A stretch of 64,000 nucleotides of DNA, taken from NCBI GenBank assembly GCA_034359265.1, contig CP136895.1, positions 41,496,001 through 41,560,000 of the forward strand, given 5' to 3'. This DNA is from Canna indica. Taxonomy: Eukaryota > Streptophyta > Magnoliopsida > Zingiberales > Cannaceae. Numbering within the stretch: position 1 is the first letter of the stretch; the number at the start of each line of letters is the position of its first letter. The notes beneath the pieces were generated by a model. The model made no database searches. It saw only the letters and a list, made by a program, of their open reading frames with translations, and was not told the DNA's origin. The translations under genes and the position numbers were made by a program. Positions 11,306 through 22,645 of this stretch are shown here, in pieces.

Positions 11306-12554
11306 GGGCTGTTTGGTTACCCAAAACGGGTGCATTTTGGGTTTTGGGTTTCTGTTGAAAATGAAAACGCGCCCAAAATCACGTTTAGTTGCGTGGAATA
11401 GCAAAAAATGGGCGGTTGTTTTCTCTAGAACATGTTTTCTTCAAAATGTCATTTATACATGAATTAGAAAACATTGATTCGGTGTTTTCTGTGTTTTCAT
11501 TAAAAATAGAAAACGTGCGGAGTGACATTCTTGTTATTATGTAGAAAATGATCCACTTTCGATTTAATTAACAAAACCCAATACCTGCTCTCACAGGTCT
11601 CTCATCCCATGCGACTCAACCCTTCACCCAAACCCTAGCAGAGATCGACGACAACTTCTCGCCCAACGCCGACTTCGATTCTCCTCGATTTTTTTCGGCC
11701 ACTCCTTTGAAGGTAAAGTCTATTCCTACCCTTCTTATTCCAGATCTACATTTTCATCTTCTCGATCTGCGCTTTCTTCTTCTCGAACTTGACCCGATCT
11801 AGGGTTTGTACTTAGGGCTTTGGTTTAAAAGATTTCTATTTGTTGAACTATTGGAATTATTGGATTTGTTGTTGACTAGGTTCATAGCTGAGTTGTTGTT
11901 CATGGCTATATAGTGAACTATTGGATTTGTTGTTGATTGAGTTCATAGCTATATGGTGAACTGCTGGATTTATTGTTGACTGAGTTCATGGTTGAGTTGT
12001 TGTCATTGATATATGGTGAACTGTTATTCTCTTTTGGTTTTATAGTATGGCTGACTTGTTGATGTTACAAAGTGCTATCTAATTTGATTATAGTATTTGG
12101 TTTACTACTGTGAAGTGCTATCTAATTTGATTACAGTGAACTGATATCTAATTTAGTTTATTACAGTATGGTCAGGACTGATTTATTTCATGATTTTAAA
12201 GTATAATTTATTTTGGCTATATGTTGATTTCACTTCAATTTTACTTTACAATGAACTACAATACGTTGATTTTAAGGCTCGTTTGATACCCTGTATAAGC
12301 CTCATGTATAGTATTAATACTATACAGTGTTTGGAAAAGGTGTTAACTAATACCTGCACTAAAAATAGTACATCATAAGTTGTCATAAGGTGTATTAGTA
12401 ATATACTCTCAAAGCTCTTCATTAGCATGCACTAAAACTTTCAATATTTTGGATACTCATTATACATCCGGCCAAAATTAAAAAATATATAAAAATAGAT
12501 ATAAAAAATAATTTTAATTTATAAAATATTTTTAATGACAAAATATACTATATA

Positions 12555-13097
12555 ATTTTTGTATTATATTATATTATATTATATTATATTATATATATTA
12601 TATATTATATATTATATATTATATATTATATTATATTATATATTATATATTATATATTATATTATATATTATATTATATATTATATTATATATTATATTA
12701 TATATTATATTATATATTATATTATATATTATATTATATATTATATTATATATTATATTATATATTATATTATATTATATTATATTATATTATATTATAT
12801 TATATTATATTATATTATATTATATTATATATATTACATTATACTATATTATATTATATTATTATAATATATTACATATAATGATAAAATATATTATATA
12901 ATTTTTATATTATATTATATTATATTATATTTTATATATTATATTATATATATATTACATTACATTATATTATATTATATTATATTATATTATATTATAT
13001 TATATTATATTATATTATATTATTATAATATTATATTATTATAATATAATACATATAATATAATATTATAGTGTATATTATATTATATTATATTATA
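12555..13097. repeat. (ATATT)n/(TATAT)n array
   Basis: An almost pure array of TATAT/ATTATAT units, with short ACATT interruptions at about 12835 and 12955-12965. Self-complementary and able to form cruciforms. Open frames running through it (YIILYYI...) are artefacts of the repeat. A related array at 15331-15535 sits at a duplication junction. Confidence 0.95.
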
Positions 13098-13199
13098 CAG
13101 ATTAGTCAATACAGACTAGTACATGTGTACACCAAACACTGTATAATAATAGTACAATACTTGCTAGTACTCTACTGACTAGTCAATACAGACTAGTAA

Positions 13200-13650
13200 T
13201 TAGGGGCGACAAAAATAGGCACGACACAATAGCACGGCACGAGCACGGCACGATAACTGCGGGCCGGGCCAAAAAATTTGGCCCGATAAGCTTATCGGGC
13301 CGGGCCGGGCCGGCCCGATAACATTGCGGGCCGATGCGGGCCGGCCCGTTTGGCCCGCTAAACATATATAAAAAAAATTAAGTCTAGATTAGGGCTTGTT
13401 TAGTGCTTTAAAATTGAATGTGAAGTTAATCTATGAAGTTTTTCATGTGAAATGTCATATTTGATGCTTATTTAGTCTCTTAAATATTTTAAATTATTTT
13501 TTTACAATTTTTTTAGAAATTTTTTAGTTAATAAGAGGGCTCGCGGGCCGTGCCAGGCGGCCCGCAAAATATTGCGGGCTGGGCCGGGCCGAGAATTTTC
13601 GGCCCACTGAGTTAGCGGGCCGGGCCGGGCCGGCCCATTTTGCCACCCCT
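13200..13650. mobile_element. hAT-type MITE rich in GGGCCGGGCC
   Basis: Termini TAGGGGCGACAAAAAT and, reversed, AGGGGTGGCAAAATGGG, with 8-bp flanks ACTAGTAA (13192-13199) and ACTAGTAC (13651-13658), 7 of 8 identical. Subterminal CGGGCCGGGCC repeats lie at both ends. The duplicated copy downstream (about 15630-15645) has the uninterrupted ACTAGTAC site, which shows the pre-insertion state. Confidence 0.8.
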
Positions 13651-13941
13651 ACTAGTACTATACAAGCTAGTACTATACGATGTACCAAACGAGCTCTTAA
13701 AGTATAGTTTATAGTGAACTGTTATGTTGATTTTAAAGTATAGTTTACAGTGAACTGCTATATGTTGATTTTACAGTGAACTGCTATCTAATTTGATATG
13801 TAGTTTGCATCAACAAATTAGCTCTACATCAAGAAAATGTATGACTTTTGGTTTTAAATCATATTTTTCATTTTATAAGACTGTCAATAAATATATAAAA
13901 CATATTTTTGAGTTTGTCGATAAAACTTTTTGGTTTTATTT

Positions 13942-14824
13942 AAAATTATACATTTTTTCATATATCATAATCATACATGGGGTTTGGAATTAGAGAAGCC
14001 GTCTCATTTTTTATTAGAGATGTGCAATATTCAAATAACCCTATATTTTATTTACTAACATGATGATCTTGCAGTTAAAAGTGAAGATGCGGCAAGAGGT
14101 GGCCAAGATTATTTTGTTTCATGTATCATTTTTGTTATACCTAATGGGATAAAATTTGTTGTACCATTCACAATTTTTCCTTCATGTGTAATTTTTGTAT
14201 CTTCCTCGTACTTGTATATGACAATTTATTTAATAAAATTATTTTGAGGGAATTTTTTGATTATTTGTGTGATTATCTGACTTGTATTATTCAATTACTT
14301 GATACTTGATACAAGTATACATGATAATTATACAAGTATATTTGATACAAGTATCATTCTAATTCTTCAAATTGAATTATACTTGATACTAATTTCAATA
14401 TCACTTCAAATGATTATAATAAAATTAAAATATTTTTTTAACACTTCGTTCACTCATCATAAAAAAATATATAATAAAAAATAATATTAAAATTAATTTT
14501 ACCAAACAAAATAGTATAACAAATATCTAATTGAAAATATTTTTATTTTACTTCAAATTACTTTAAAATATTATATTTAATATTTTTAAATAATTATAAT
14601 ATTAAAAATTTACAAATAACTTATTAAAAATATTTTATAATTCAATTAAAAATATAATATCATAAATTATATACACATATATTATTTCAAAATGAACTCA
14701 CTATTTTGGTAAACCAAATAAATTTTCAAATTTTCAATTGAAAAATGCCCATGAAAACAAATATTATTTTGTATAATCAAACAATTTTTTATATTTTTTA
14801 ATTTTACGAAATTACATTTTATTT
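13942..14824. other. 883-bp segment present only in the first duplicate
   Basis: AT-rich, no gene except the terminal-exon-like piece near 14070-14220. It is bounded by TTTTATTT at 13934-13941 and 14817-14824; the second duplicate has a single TTTTATTT at this point (about 15920). Either the second copy lost it by repeat-mediated deletion, or the first gained an insertion. Confidence 0.7.
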
Positions 14825-14910
14825 TCGTTAATCAAACGATTAACATAAAAAATTATTTTATTTTTTAAAATAAAAAAATAATAATTTTCGCTAATCAAAT
14901 ACATCCAAAA

Positions 14911-15330
14911 GCTTTGAAGGCTGAATAACGTAAGTGGGACAACTAGTCAAGCTATTGGGCAAACGATTGCAGTGGAGCCCACGACTGGTCTGATACAACG
15001 ATAAATCGGTTATAGTATCCTCGCTTGTCACGTCTCCCATATGATATCACGTGACTAACGCTGATAAAGAGGAACCAAAAATAGTAGGACGCGTTCAAAC
15101 AACATTAGAACTGCCAATTGGGGAGAATAAAAAGCGGGGAGGTGGAGGACAAGGGCGAAGTTTCGGAGAAGAACCCTAATTCCATTGCCTTCTTCTCCGA
15201 TACTTCTTCTTTGTCTTTCGGATGGGAATCAGTGAGATCGTTCTCGATCCATGGGAGTGATTCTTTTTTTCTAGGGTTCTTCATCTCTCGTATACCGGTT
15301 CTGTCTTTTGCGAATCCCACTGTCTCCTTT
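14911..15330 (+). promoter_or_regulatory. Upstream duplicate of the carrier-gene promoter/5' leader
   Basis: This 420-bp block matches 16021-16440 base for base, with scattered substitutions and no length change that I can see. It includes CACGTGACTAACG, GAATAAAAAG (TATA-like), GAACCCTAATTCC and the start of the 5' leader, and breaks off at GTCTCCTTT into an AT array. It is an extra promoter copy about 1.1 kb upstream of the working one. Confidence 0.85.
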
Positions 15331-16020
15331 ATATATTACATTACATTACATTACATTATATTATATTTTATATATTACATTAGACTATATTATATTATAC
15401 TATATTATATTATATTATTATAATATATTATATAATTTTTATATTATATTATATTATATTATATTATATTATATATATTATATTATATTATTATAATATA
15501 ATATTATAGTGTATATTATATTATATTATATTATATTATATAGATTAGTCAATACAGGCTAGTACATGTGTGCACCAAATACTGTATAATAATAGTACAA
15601 TACATGCTAGTACTATATATGCTAGTCAATACAGACTAGTACTATACAAGCTAGTACTATACGATGTACCAAACGAGCCATTAAAATATAATTTATAGTG
15701 AACTGTTATGTTGATTTTAAAGTATAGTTTACAGTGAACTGCTATATGTTGATTTTACGGTGAATTGCTATCTAATTTGATATGTAGTTTGCATCAACAA
15801 ATTAGTTCTACATCAAGAAAATGTATGACTTTTGGTTTTAAATAATATTTTTCATTTTATAAGATTGTCAATAAATATATAAACTATATTTTTGAGTTTG
15901 TCGATAAAATCTTTTTGGTTTTATTTTATTTTCGTTAATCAAACAATTAACATAAAAAAATATTTTTATTTTTTAAAATAAAATTAAAAAATAATTTTCA
16001 TTAATCAAATATATTCAAAA
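15331..16020 (+). repeat. Second tandem copy: AT array, MITE 3' half and spacer
   Basis: 15331-15535 is an (ATATT) array; 15540-15675 matches the right half of the MITE (GATTAGTCAATACAGG... to CCAAACGAGCC) without the hAT MITE; 15676-15925 matches 13697-13941; then, after the 883-bp gap, 15925-16020 matches 14820-14910. No gene. Confidence 0.8.
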
Positions 16021-16693
16021 GTTTTGAAGGTTGAATAACTTAAGTGGGCCAACTAGTCAAGCTATTGGGCAAACGATTACAGTGGAGCCCACTACTGGTC
16101 TAATACAGCGATGAATCGGTTACAGTATCCTCGCTTGTCACGTCTCCCATACGATATCCCGTGACTAACGCTGATAAAGAGGAACCAAAAAGAGTAGGAC
16201 GCGTTCAAACAACATTAGAACTGTCAATTGGGGAGAATAAAAAGCGGGGAGGAGGAGGACAAGGGCGAAGTTTCGGAGAAGAACCCTAATTCCATTGCCT
16301 TCTTCTCCGATACTTCTTCTTCGTCTTTCGGATGGGAATCGGTGAGATCGTTCTCGATCCATGGGAGTGATTCTTTTTTTCTAGGGTTCTTCATCTCTCG
16401 TATACCGGTTCTGTCTTTTGCGGATCCCACCGTCTCCTTTCCTGTTGATGTATCTTCTCCTCGCCGGGACCGATTCGGATGCGAGGGAACCTTTCCAGTT
16501 TCTTGGCATTCGACCCCTCTCCCCGCTCTTCTTCCGCGGGAAGGACTTGTTCTTTTGTCTCCCCAGAGATCGATGGGATAAGGAATTCGCCAAATTGCAG
16601 GCGGGTTAACTAGACGTCTGTTTGCTCCGCTTTTATCTATACATATTGGATTAGTTTTAGGGTTCGGTTTGCAATTGGTTTTGGATTGGAAGG
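16021..16693 (+). promoter_or_regulatory. Promoter and 5' leader of the carrier gene
   Basis: Contains a GAATAAAAAG TATA-like site (about 16234) followed by a purine-rich leader with GAACCCTAATTCC and CT-rich stretches, leading to the ATG at 16694. The first 420 bp are the proximal half of a tandem duplication. The transcription start is not determined. Upstream motifs such as TCGCTTGTCACGTCTCCC hold a CACGT core (ACGT element) near 16138. Confidence 0.55.
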
Positions 16694-19600
16694 ATGGATT
16701 CTTCCCAAGGATCGACGATGACGTCCGCAGCTGCGGCGGCGAAGGTGGATGTCTGTATGTTGGATGTCATGCCGGTATATGTTAAAGAGCTGATTGCCGG
16801 AGGAGCTGCTGGGGCTTTCTCAAAGACTGCCGTAGCACCACTTGAGCGAGTTAAGATTATATTGCAGGTTTGTTAACCGAAGCCATTTGTAATTACGGCT
16901 TTGTGGATTTTTTAATTGCGACGTCCTATCTTGAGTCTTTTTGGAATAGGATGTAAAATGAATTGATATCATTGTTTTCTGCCATCTGTGAGTCTAATCT
17001 TGTAAGGGCTAATAACACTGAGAAATTCTATTATTCTGCTTTTTTGTTGAGATTGGTTCCTGTTTGTATGTTATATTCCTGCAGATGTGAGATGCCCACT
17101 GAATATTCCTGCAGATTGGTACCTATTTGGAGTTTCTTTTTTTTTGTGCCAATTTTATGTGTAAAAATATTTTAAAAAATAAAATATGATAACATATTTT
17201 CTTTGCAATTTTCTTTTGTTATTATTTTATTTTATTACAATACTTATTGCAACTCAAGGGAATAAAGCAAAATAGGTTTACTAACTTACTGTTTTCTAAT
17301 CCGTATAGAATCTTTCACAAAACCAATAATTCTGTATTGTTTGTGAATAAGACTCCTTACGTGAACTATGTTTTTTTTACTATAAGTAGCATATCAACTT
17401 ATGAAGTCTTGCTTATACATTACCCATGTAACTGTTTGGTCTGCACTTTAGACAATGGTTTGAATCTATGTATTTCTACATGTACATAGGCATGCAAAAC
17501 ACACAAATAAGAATTACATTGAGATCCTAGACCATAAGGGAAGCTGTGATAATATGTTGTCTGGATCTTTACTCAAACCAAAATTTGAAGAGCCTGCCTG
17601 CAATCATATGCATTTTAAAACATAACTGCAGCAATGATAGCTAGATCATAATTTGAGTTTGGTTGGTTGCTCATTGATCTTGATGCTCTAGACTTATTAC
17701 ACTCTTTTTCTATTATTTGTATTATTGCATTGCCACTTGCCACTTAACTGAAAAAGTTCATGAACATAATAAGCAGAAAGTCATCAAAAAAATTCTAGGC
17801 CATTAGATTTATTGTGCTTCAATATTCTCTTTATTTGAGTTTCGTTGGTTGCTCCTTGATCCTGAGTTTCTAGACTTGTTAGTTGTTACACTCCTTTTCT
17901 ATTTTTTGTATTATTGCATTGCCACTTGCTGCTTAATTGATAAAGTGCATGAACATAATCAGCAGAAAGTCTTCAAAATTATAGGACATTAGATTTATTG
18001 TGCTTTGATATTCTCTTTATTTTTGTCTTGTGACCTGGTTGGTGAAATTTTTCTATAGATGATAAACAGTTATTCCTTGAAAAAATGTAATATTTTCTGC
18101 CTTCGTTATCTCTTTGACAGACAAGAACTGACGGCTTCAAATCTCTTGGGATATTACAATCTTTGAGGAAACTGAAGCAACATGAAGGCTTCTTAGGATT
18201 CTATAAGTATGAACACTAATGATATTTGTGGAGTTACAGATCATGGAAATTAAAGATTAATTTTCTATTTAACATTCACCATATTTTTCTTTTAGAGGAA
18301 ATGGTGCTAGCGTGCTCCGAATTGTCCCTTATGCTGCTCTACATTTCATGACTTATGAGCAGTATCGTTGTTGGATATTGAATAACTATTCTTCAGTGGT
18401 CTCGGGACCATTTGTAGATCTTTTGGCTGGTTCAGCTGCTGGTGGGACTGCTGTTTTGTGTACTTATCCTTTAGATTTAGCTCGAACAAAGCTGGCTTAC
18501 CAGGTACATTCAAACTTCAATTCCAACTTCAATTCCCTGGTTCTCTAGATGCCTTTAGATTTTTATTCATTGCAACTGGGTTCTGATGTTGGACATATAC
18601 TTTGTATGTGATGATGGATTTTTTTGCCTTATTTATTTAAGGCAAAACAGCAAATTCGGGGACTGTATCAATTTGGTCAATGAAATGATGACTGACAAGT
18701 ATATGCAGGACAATTAACATTTGTATTTTTTGAGGGAAACCATGGAAGTTATCACCAGTCTATTAATTATCTAGCTGATGAAAGTATCTGCTTTTTTTGA
18801 GCTATTAGCTATGATCTTAGTTCAACTGGACATGCTTGGTAATTTCAGAGATAGTGAGCTTCATCTATTTGTCACTATTTTCTGATGTCTTTCTCCACCT
18901 TTGTGTGTGTGTGTATATATATATTTATAGGACTGTGCCGTGCCCAAATTCAGTGTAATGTTAAGCTTAATTGATAAGTTTCTTTAATTAATTTTTCAGG
19001 TTAACAACCAAGGGAAAGTTGGTGATGGTTTAAGAATGTTTAGCACCCAGCCTGCTTATAGTGGAGTACGAGATGTATTTAAGAAGGTTTATATGGAAGC
19101 TGGGATACGTTCTCTATATCGAGGAGTAGGTATGTGTTGGAAACAGAGACAATACTTAATGTTGTATTGGGAATATTAGGATCATTAAATAGCCACTATC
19201 TAGACATTTGTTCCCAATTATTATTTCTTGTAAATAGAAGATGTAATTACTTCTTTGTGTATATAAATATACTGCTTGTTGAGTGTTGATTAACTCATGC
19301 AATTCACTCAAAACTTTTCTATTATATCCAAGTGTCTCATTTGCTAACTCTTGTATATCTTTGTTATAATCTATCTGATTCTATTTAACACATACGTTCT
19401 TTTAGTTTAGTTGATAGTTTCATTTGTCTTTGCACAGTTGAATGGTCTACACTGATGTATCTTTGATTTTTAGTTTTCTGCACTTACTATTGACATAGCT
19501 ACATGTTTTGCTGCTGCAGGTCCTACACTTATTGGTATCCTTCCTTATGCTGGTCTCAAATTTTATATTTATGAAGATCTTAAGTCTCGGGTACCTGAAG

Positions 19601-20601
19601 AATACCAGAAGTCTGTAGTTCTCCGTCTCTCTTGTGGGGCTTTAGCTGGTTTATTTGGGCAAACTCTCACTTACCCACTAGATGTGGTCAGGAGACAGAT
19701 GCAGGTATGTATGTCTTGTCCTGTATTGCACTGTCATTCGGGAATGATTGTTTTTTGATCAATTACGAAGGATGGAGTTTATGATTAATTAATTCATTTT
19801 TTTAGGTCCAAAACCAGCAGCAGATAAATCACTTAAGTACTCCACAAATCACAGGAACAATGCAAGGGCTGTCATTCATCCTCCGCACTCAGGGGTGGAG
19901 ACAGCTGTTTGCTGGTCTGAGCCTTAACTATGCTAAGGTAATGAATGAAGCACATTTACTATTAGCATGTATTTCTGGAGCAGAAGTAGTAAACAGATAC
20001 CCCTAGCAAATGTTAGTCTAGATGATAAATACTGAATCTTCCTAGTATTAGGGGGAAAATTTTGGTATTTTATAACTTGGAGCAAGTGGCCCTCATGCAA
20101 TAAATGTCATTATGCTAAGTAGGTTGTTGAAGAAGCCGGTATGTTTTGACCTCCAGCCCATTGGGCTTTTATTGTATATTCTATGGGTGGAATAGGGTCA
20201 AAGTTACCCAAGTGAGAGTAAAAAACAACTGCCTTTTCTTATCATTGTTATATGGTTGTAATTTTCTAAATTCAAATTATTTTATTATTAAAGTGTTGAT
20301 TAAGTTGCATATGATTTTTTTTTGTTTTTTTTGTTTTACCATAATGTCAAATTAACTAATATTCTTTTAAAGAATCTGGTATTATTTTCAATTAAAGATA
20401 AGATGTCATGAGTAGCAGAATCTGGCTTAATGCAATCTCTGTAAATATAGATTGCCATGTATTGCCAATAACACCATGTTTGTTTGGCATTTTCAGGTTG
20501 TTCCTTCAGTGGCCATAGGCTTTACAGCATATGACATGATGAAGACCTTACTGAGAGTACCTCCTCGAGAAAAATCTTCGTCAGCTACTTCTGGTGCCTA
20601 A
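16694..20601 (+). CDS. COAC1: Mitochondrial carrier, coenzyme A transporter (CoAc) type, seven exons
   Basis: Spliced gene: 16694-16867, 18121-18206, 18296-18503, 19000-19129, 19520-19704, 19806-19937 and 20497-20601, all with GT-AG introns; 1020 nt, 339 aa, stop TAA. Three carrier repeats show the family signatures PLERVK (exon 1), PLDLAR (exon 3) and PLDVVRRQ (exon 5), each followed by the glycine-type motif ([30 protein letters not shown]). This predicts six transmembrane helices in the inner mitochondrial membrane. The sequence closely fits plant CoA carriers related to human SLC25A42/SLC25A16 and Arabidopsis CoAc1/CoAc2, which import coenzyme A into the matrix. The Ala-rich first 25 residues are not conserved in the family. 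The frame is intact. Paralogue-level identity (CoAc1 or CoAc2) is inferred, and close ADP/ATP-like carriers are the main alternative. Confidence 0.9.
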
Positions 20602-21200
20602 AGTTATTCGATAGTGAATCTTGATGCTGTCATTTTATCAATGGAATTACAGGACTTTGGCTATTGACAACCATGACAAGAGCAAGATGGAAGAACCTTG
20701 GTCTTAATTATGAGTTCAGTAAGAGATTGCACAGTATCTTTGAATTGGGAAATTTTAATTAACTCATTATTTTAATGTCCAGTTACGCTCAGTGCCTCAG
20801 TCGATTCGTGGGTCAAGGATTAATTATAAAATGGCAAAACATAATATATGGTGATGTCCCTTTAATTTTAGTCTAGCTTGGCTCTTCAATACTCTTAGCT
20901 TCAATTGATTTTTATTTACTTTTTACATCAATGCGAAGATTATATGGTCATTGTGATTAATTGATGAAAATGAGTGGAGTAATCTCGTATGTTGCAAGGC
21001 AAATGAGAAACTTGCAAGTGACACGGGATGCTTGAGCCTTGATTACCGCAGTTGTTAGGATTTGTGTTTTAATTGAACCATTTGTCTCGTGTTTTTTTCT
21101 CTTTTCAGAAGTTATATTTTATATTCAGTATTACATACCCGATCTACGGGATCACATATGAATGAATTAAGTATTACATACCAAACTCAAATTTTCATTG
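20602..21200 (+). other. 3' untranslated region and downstream flank
   Basis: No further coding sequence. The carrier transcript's 3' UTR should lie here; I see no decisive poly(A) signal, only AT-rich stretches such as AATTATAAAATGG near 20822. Confidence 0.45.
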
Positions 21201-21850
21201 TACTTAGTTGCATTTGGTAATATTGCTTAATAATATTATAATAATAATTTATATTATCACAGATGATAATATTATTCCGTTTAATTTATCAGTAATATAA
21301 TATTATAATATTATTACTGATTAATAATATTATTTTGATTAATATTATAATATTAATATTATAATATTTTGAGTAATATAATATTATAATATTATAATCA
21401 TTAATTAATAATATCAAAGTATTACTGATTATCATTTTTAATTTATTAGTAATATAATATTATTTCGTTTCGCATGTTTGATTAATACAAATGATAATAT
21501 AATTTTGTATTTTTTGACTTTACAATAAATTATCAAAAAATTCTTAGTAGATATGGTGATGCTTTGCACGAAGAATAATGAATGAAAGAGTAGGATAATG
21601 TCGAAATTTAGAATGATCATTAGGTAATTTGGATGGTAATTCACATATTCATGTCCCATGTGAGCTATTTACATTACCACCAAAGAGGTAACGTGGATTA
21701 TCAGGATAATATGAGTTATCGGTGAAGTGTTTGAATCAAATATGATAATGTATGAGCCATGAAAATTTAAAAAATATTATTAGTACTGCAAATAAATTGC
21801 TGCAAATCTACTGCATACCAAACACCCCCTTTAATCTTAGCAAAATGTTT
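21201..21850. repeat. AT-rich palindromic block, possible MITE
   Basis: Many TAATATTA/ATAATATTAT palindromes between about 21220 and 21480. The right edge ACCAAACACCCCC (near 21820) and the left TGCATTTGGTAATA (near 21210) are weakly inverted, as in some MITEs, but I could not define a target duplication. Confidence 0.4.
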
Positions 21851-21869
21851 GACCCATGTCAATATGTTA

Positions 21870-22160
21870 GCACTCTCTTTGCAAGTAATATGGCGTAAAA
21901 AAGGACTATCTCTCGTCTTCTAGCAACCTTAGCCCTAGATGCTTGGAATGATTATCAAGATAAAGCAGGGCAAGAATTAGAACCAAGCTCCTTTTGGTCT
22001 TGGGTAAATGCTTTTGAAAGCACCCTAGTTCCACTAGAGTAACATGTTTCAATTGATTAGTATTGGCACAAATGATTTGTGGATCAGATTATTATGTGGG
22101 CAGCATGGAACTAAAGATAAAATCATACAACAAAGTCAAAATACTCTGGCTATTCATAGT
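21870..22160 (+). other. Unidentified coding-like fragment
   Basis: One frame reads LLATLALDAWNDYQDKA and then SFWSWVNAF before stops, and a second frame downstream reads LWIRLLCGQHGTKD. The composition looks coding rather than random, but I do not recognise the family. It lies just before an LTR-like fragment. Confidence 0.3.
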
Positions 22161-22161
22161 C

Positions 22162-22270
22162 TGTCACGCTCCAATTTTAGAGTCACGTGATCGGCCGAAA
22201 ATACCACACGTATCTCGAAGCCTGACCAACAAGACCATAATATGACAATATATATGAAATGCATAAATAG
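22162..22270 (-). repeat. Chromovirus-like LTR edge fragment
   Basis: TGTCACGCTCC, then CACACGTATCTCGAAGCCTG resembles the LTR edge at 61450 (TGTCACACCCC, then GCCATGTACCCCGAAGCCT). Only about 100 bp is recognisable. Confidence 0.45.
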
Positions 22271-22645
22271 ACAAATACCTATCTAGGTTCGAGACTTTGA
22301 AAGGAAATGACAAGACTCAAGAATATTATTTGGTGAGGTACAAAATATGCAATTCATGATATTTTCATTAAATTTAAATATTTCCTTATCAAGTTCACTC
22401 CAATCTTGCATGTCAACCTAATGTTCAATGTATTCTAATTCCAACATGTTATAAACACCAAAACCTCTATTCTTTAAGTAGGTGTACATCCTAAACTTCC
22501 AAAGATCAAAGTTCGAGTCATAGAACCTAGGAGGCGTAGATGCTACCAACTCTAGTGTCATTCTCGGATCGAGACCAAAAGTAGAGGAGATGGTGAAATC
22601 TCAATCTACGATCCGCTCTGATACCAAATGTAAGTTAGTTGATTG
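22271..22645 (-). pseudogene. Inverted gag start of the gag-only copia family, with primer-binding site
   Basis: The minus strand carries TGGTATCAGAGC (22626-22615), a leader like those at 24075 and 42279, and the gag start (ACTAGAGTTGGTAGCATC, then CCTCCTAGGTT). Only about 17 bases of the matching LTR end remain before the LTR of element 2 begins at 22646. This is a fourth, opposite-oriented copy of the family, truncated by insertion of element 2. Confidence 0.75.

Larger units (their letters stand above)
12276..13696. mobile_element. MITE with TTAA duplication and AT-array core
   Basis: Ends GGCTCGTTTGATAC (12276) and, reversed, GAGCTCGTTTGGTAC (13696) form terminal inverted repeats, flanked by TTAA at 12272-12275 and 13697-13700. 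The empty-site phrase GTTGATTTTAAAGTATAG occurs intact just downstream (about 13727), showing the insertion point. A TTA/TTAA duplication with this terminus fits a Tourist/Harbinger-like MITE. Its middle has grown into an AT array and also carries a second MITE (13200-13650). Confidence 0.6.
11306..14905 (+). mobile_element. Candidate large non-autonomous DNA element with gene-like skeleton
   Basis: The left edge reads GGGGCTGTTTGGTTACCC and the reverse complement of 14880-14905 reads GGATGTATTTGATTAGCG, an imperfect terminal inverted repeat (TTGGTTACCCAAAA against TTGATTAGCGAAAA, 11 of 14). Inside, 11600-11710 looks like a plant 5' leader (AAACCCTAG, CT/C-rich) ending in a donor-like AAG/GTAAAG at about 11710. 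Near 14070 an acceptor-like TTGCAG precedes a short terminal-exon-like stretch. No long coding region connects them. No matching target duplication was found, so the element is a hypothesis; the leader could equally be a host gene relic. Confidence 0.3.

Noticed and set aside
12559..12867. 102-codon frame YIILYYIILYYI
   Set aside because: Pure translation of the (ATATT)n array; the same type occurs at 15308-15496.
16228..16581. 117-codon frame in the 5' leader of the carrier gene
   Set aside because: It begins at TTG, not ATG, and overlaps the promoter/leader; the same frame in the upstream duplicate (15118) diverges, so it looks like chance.
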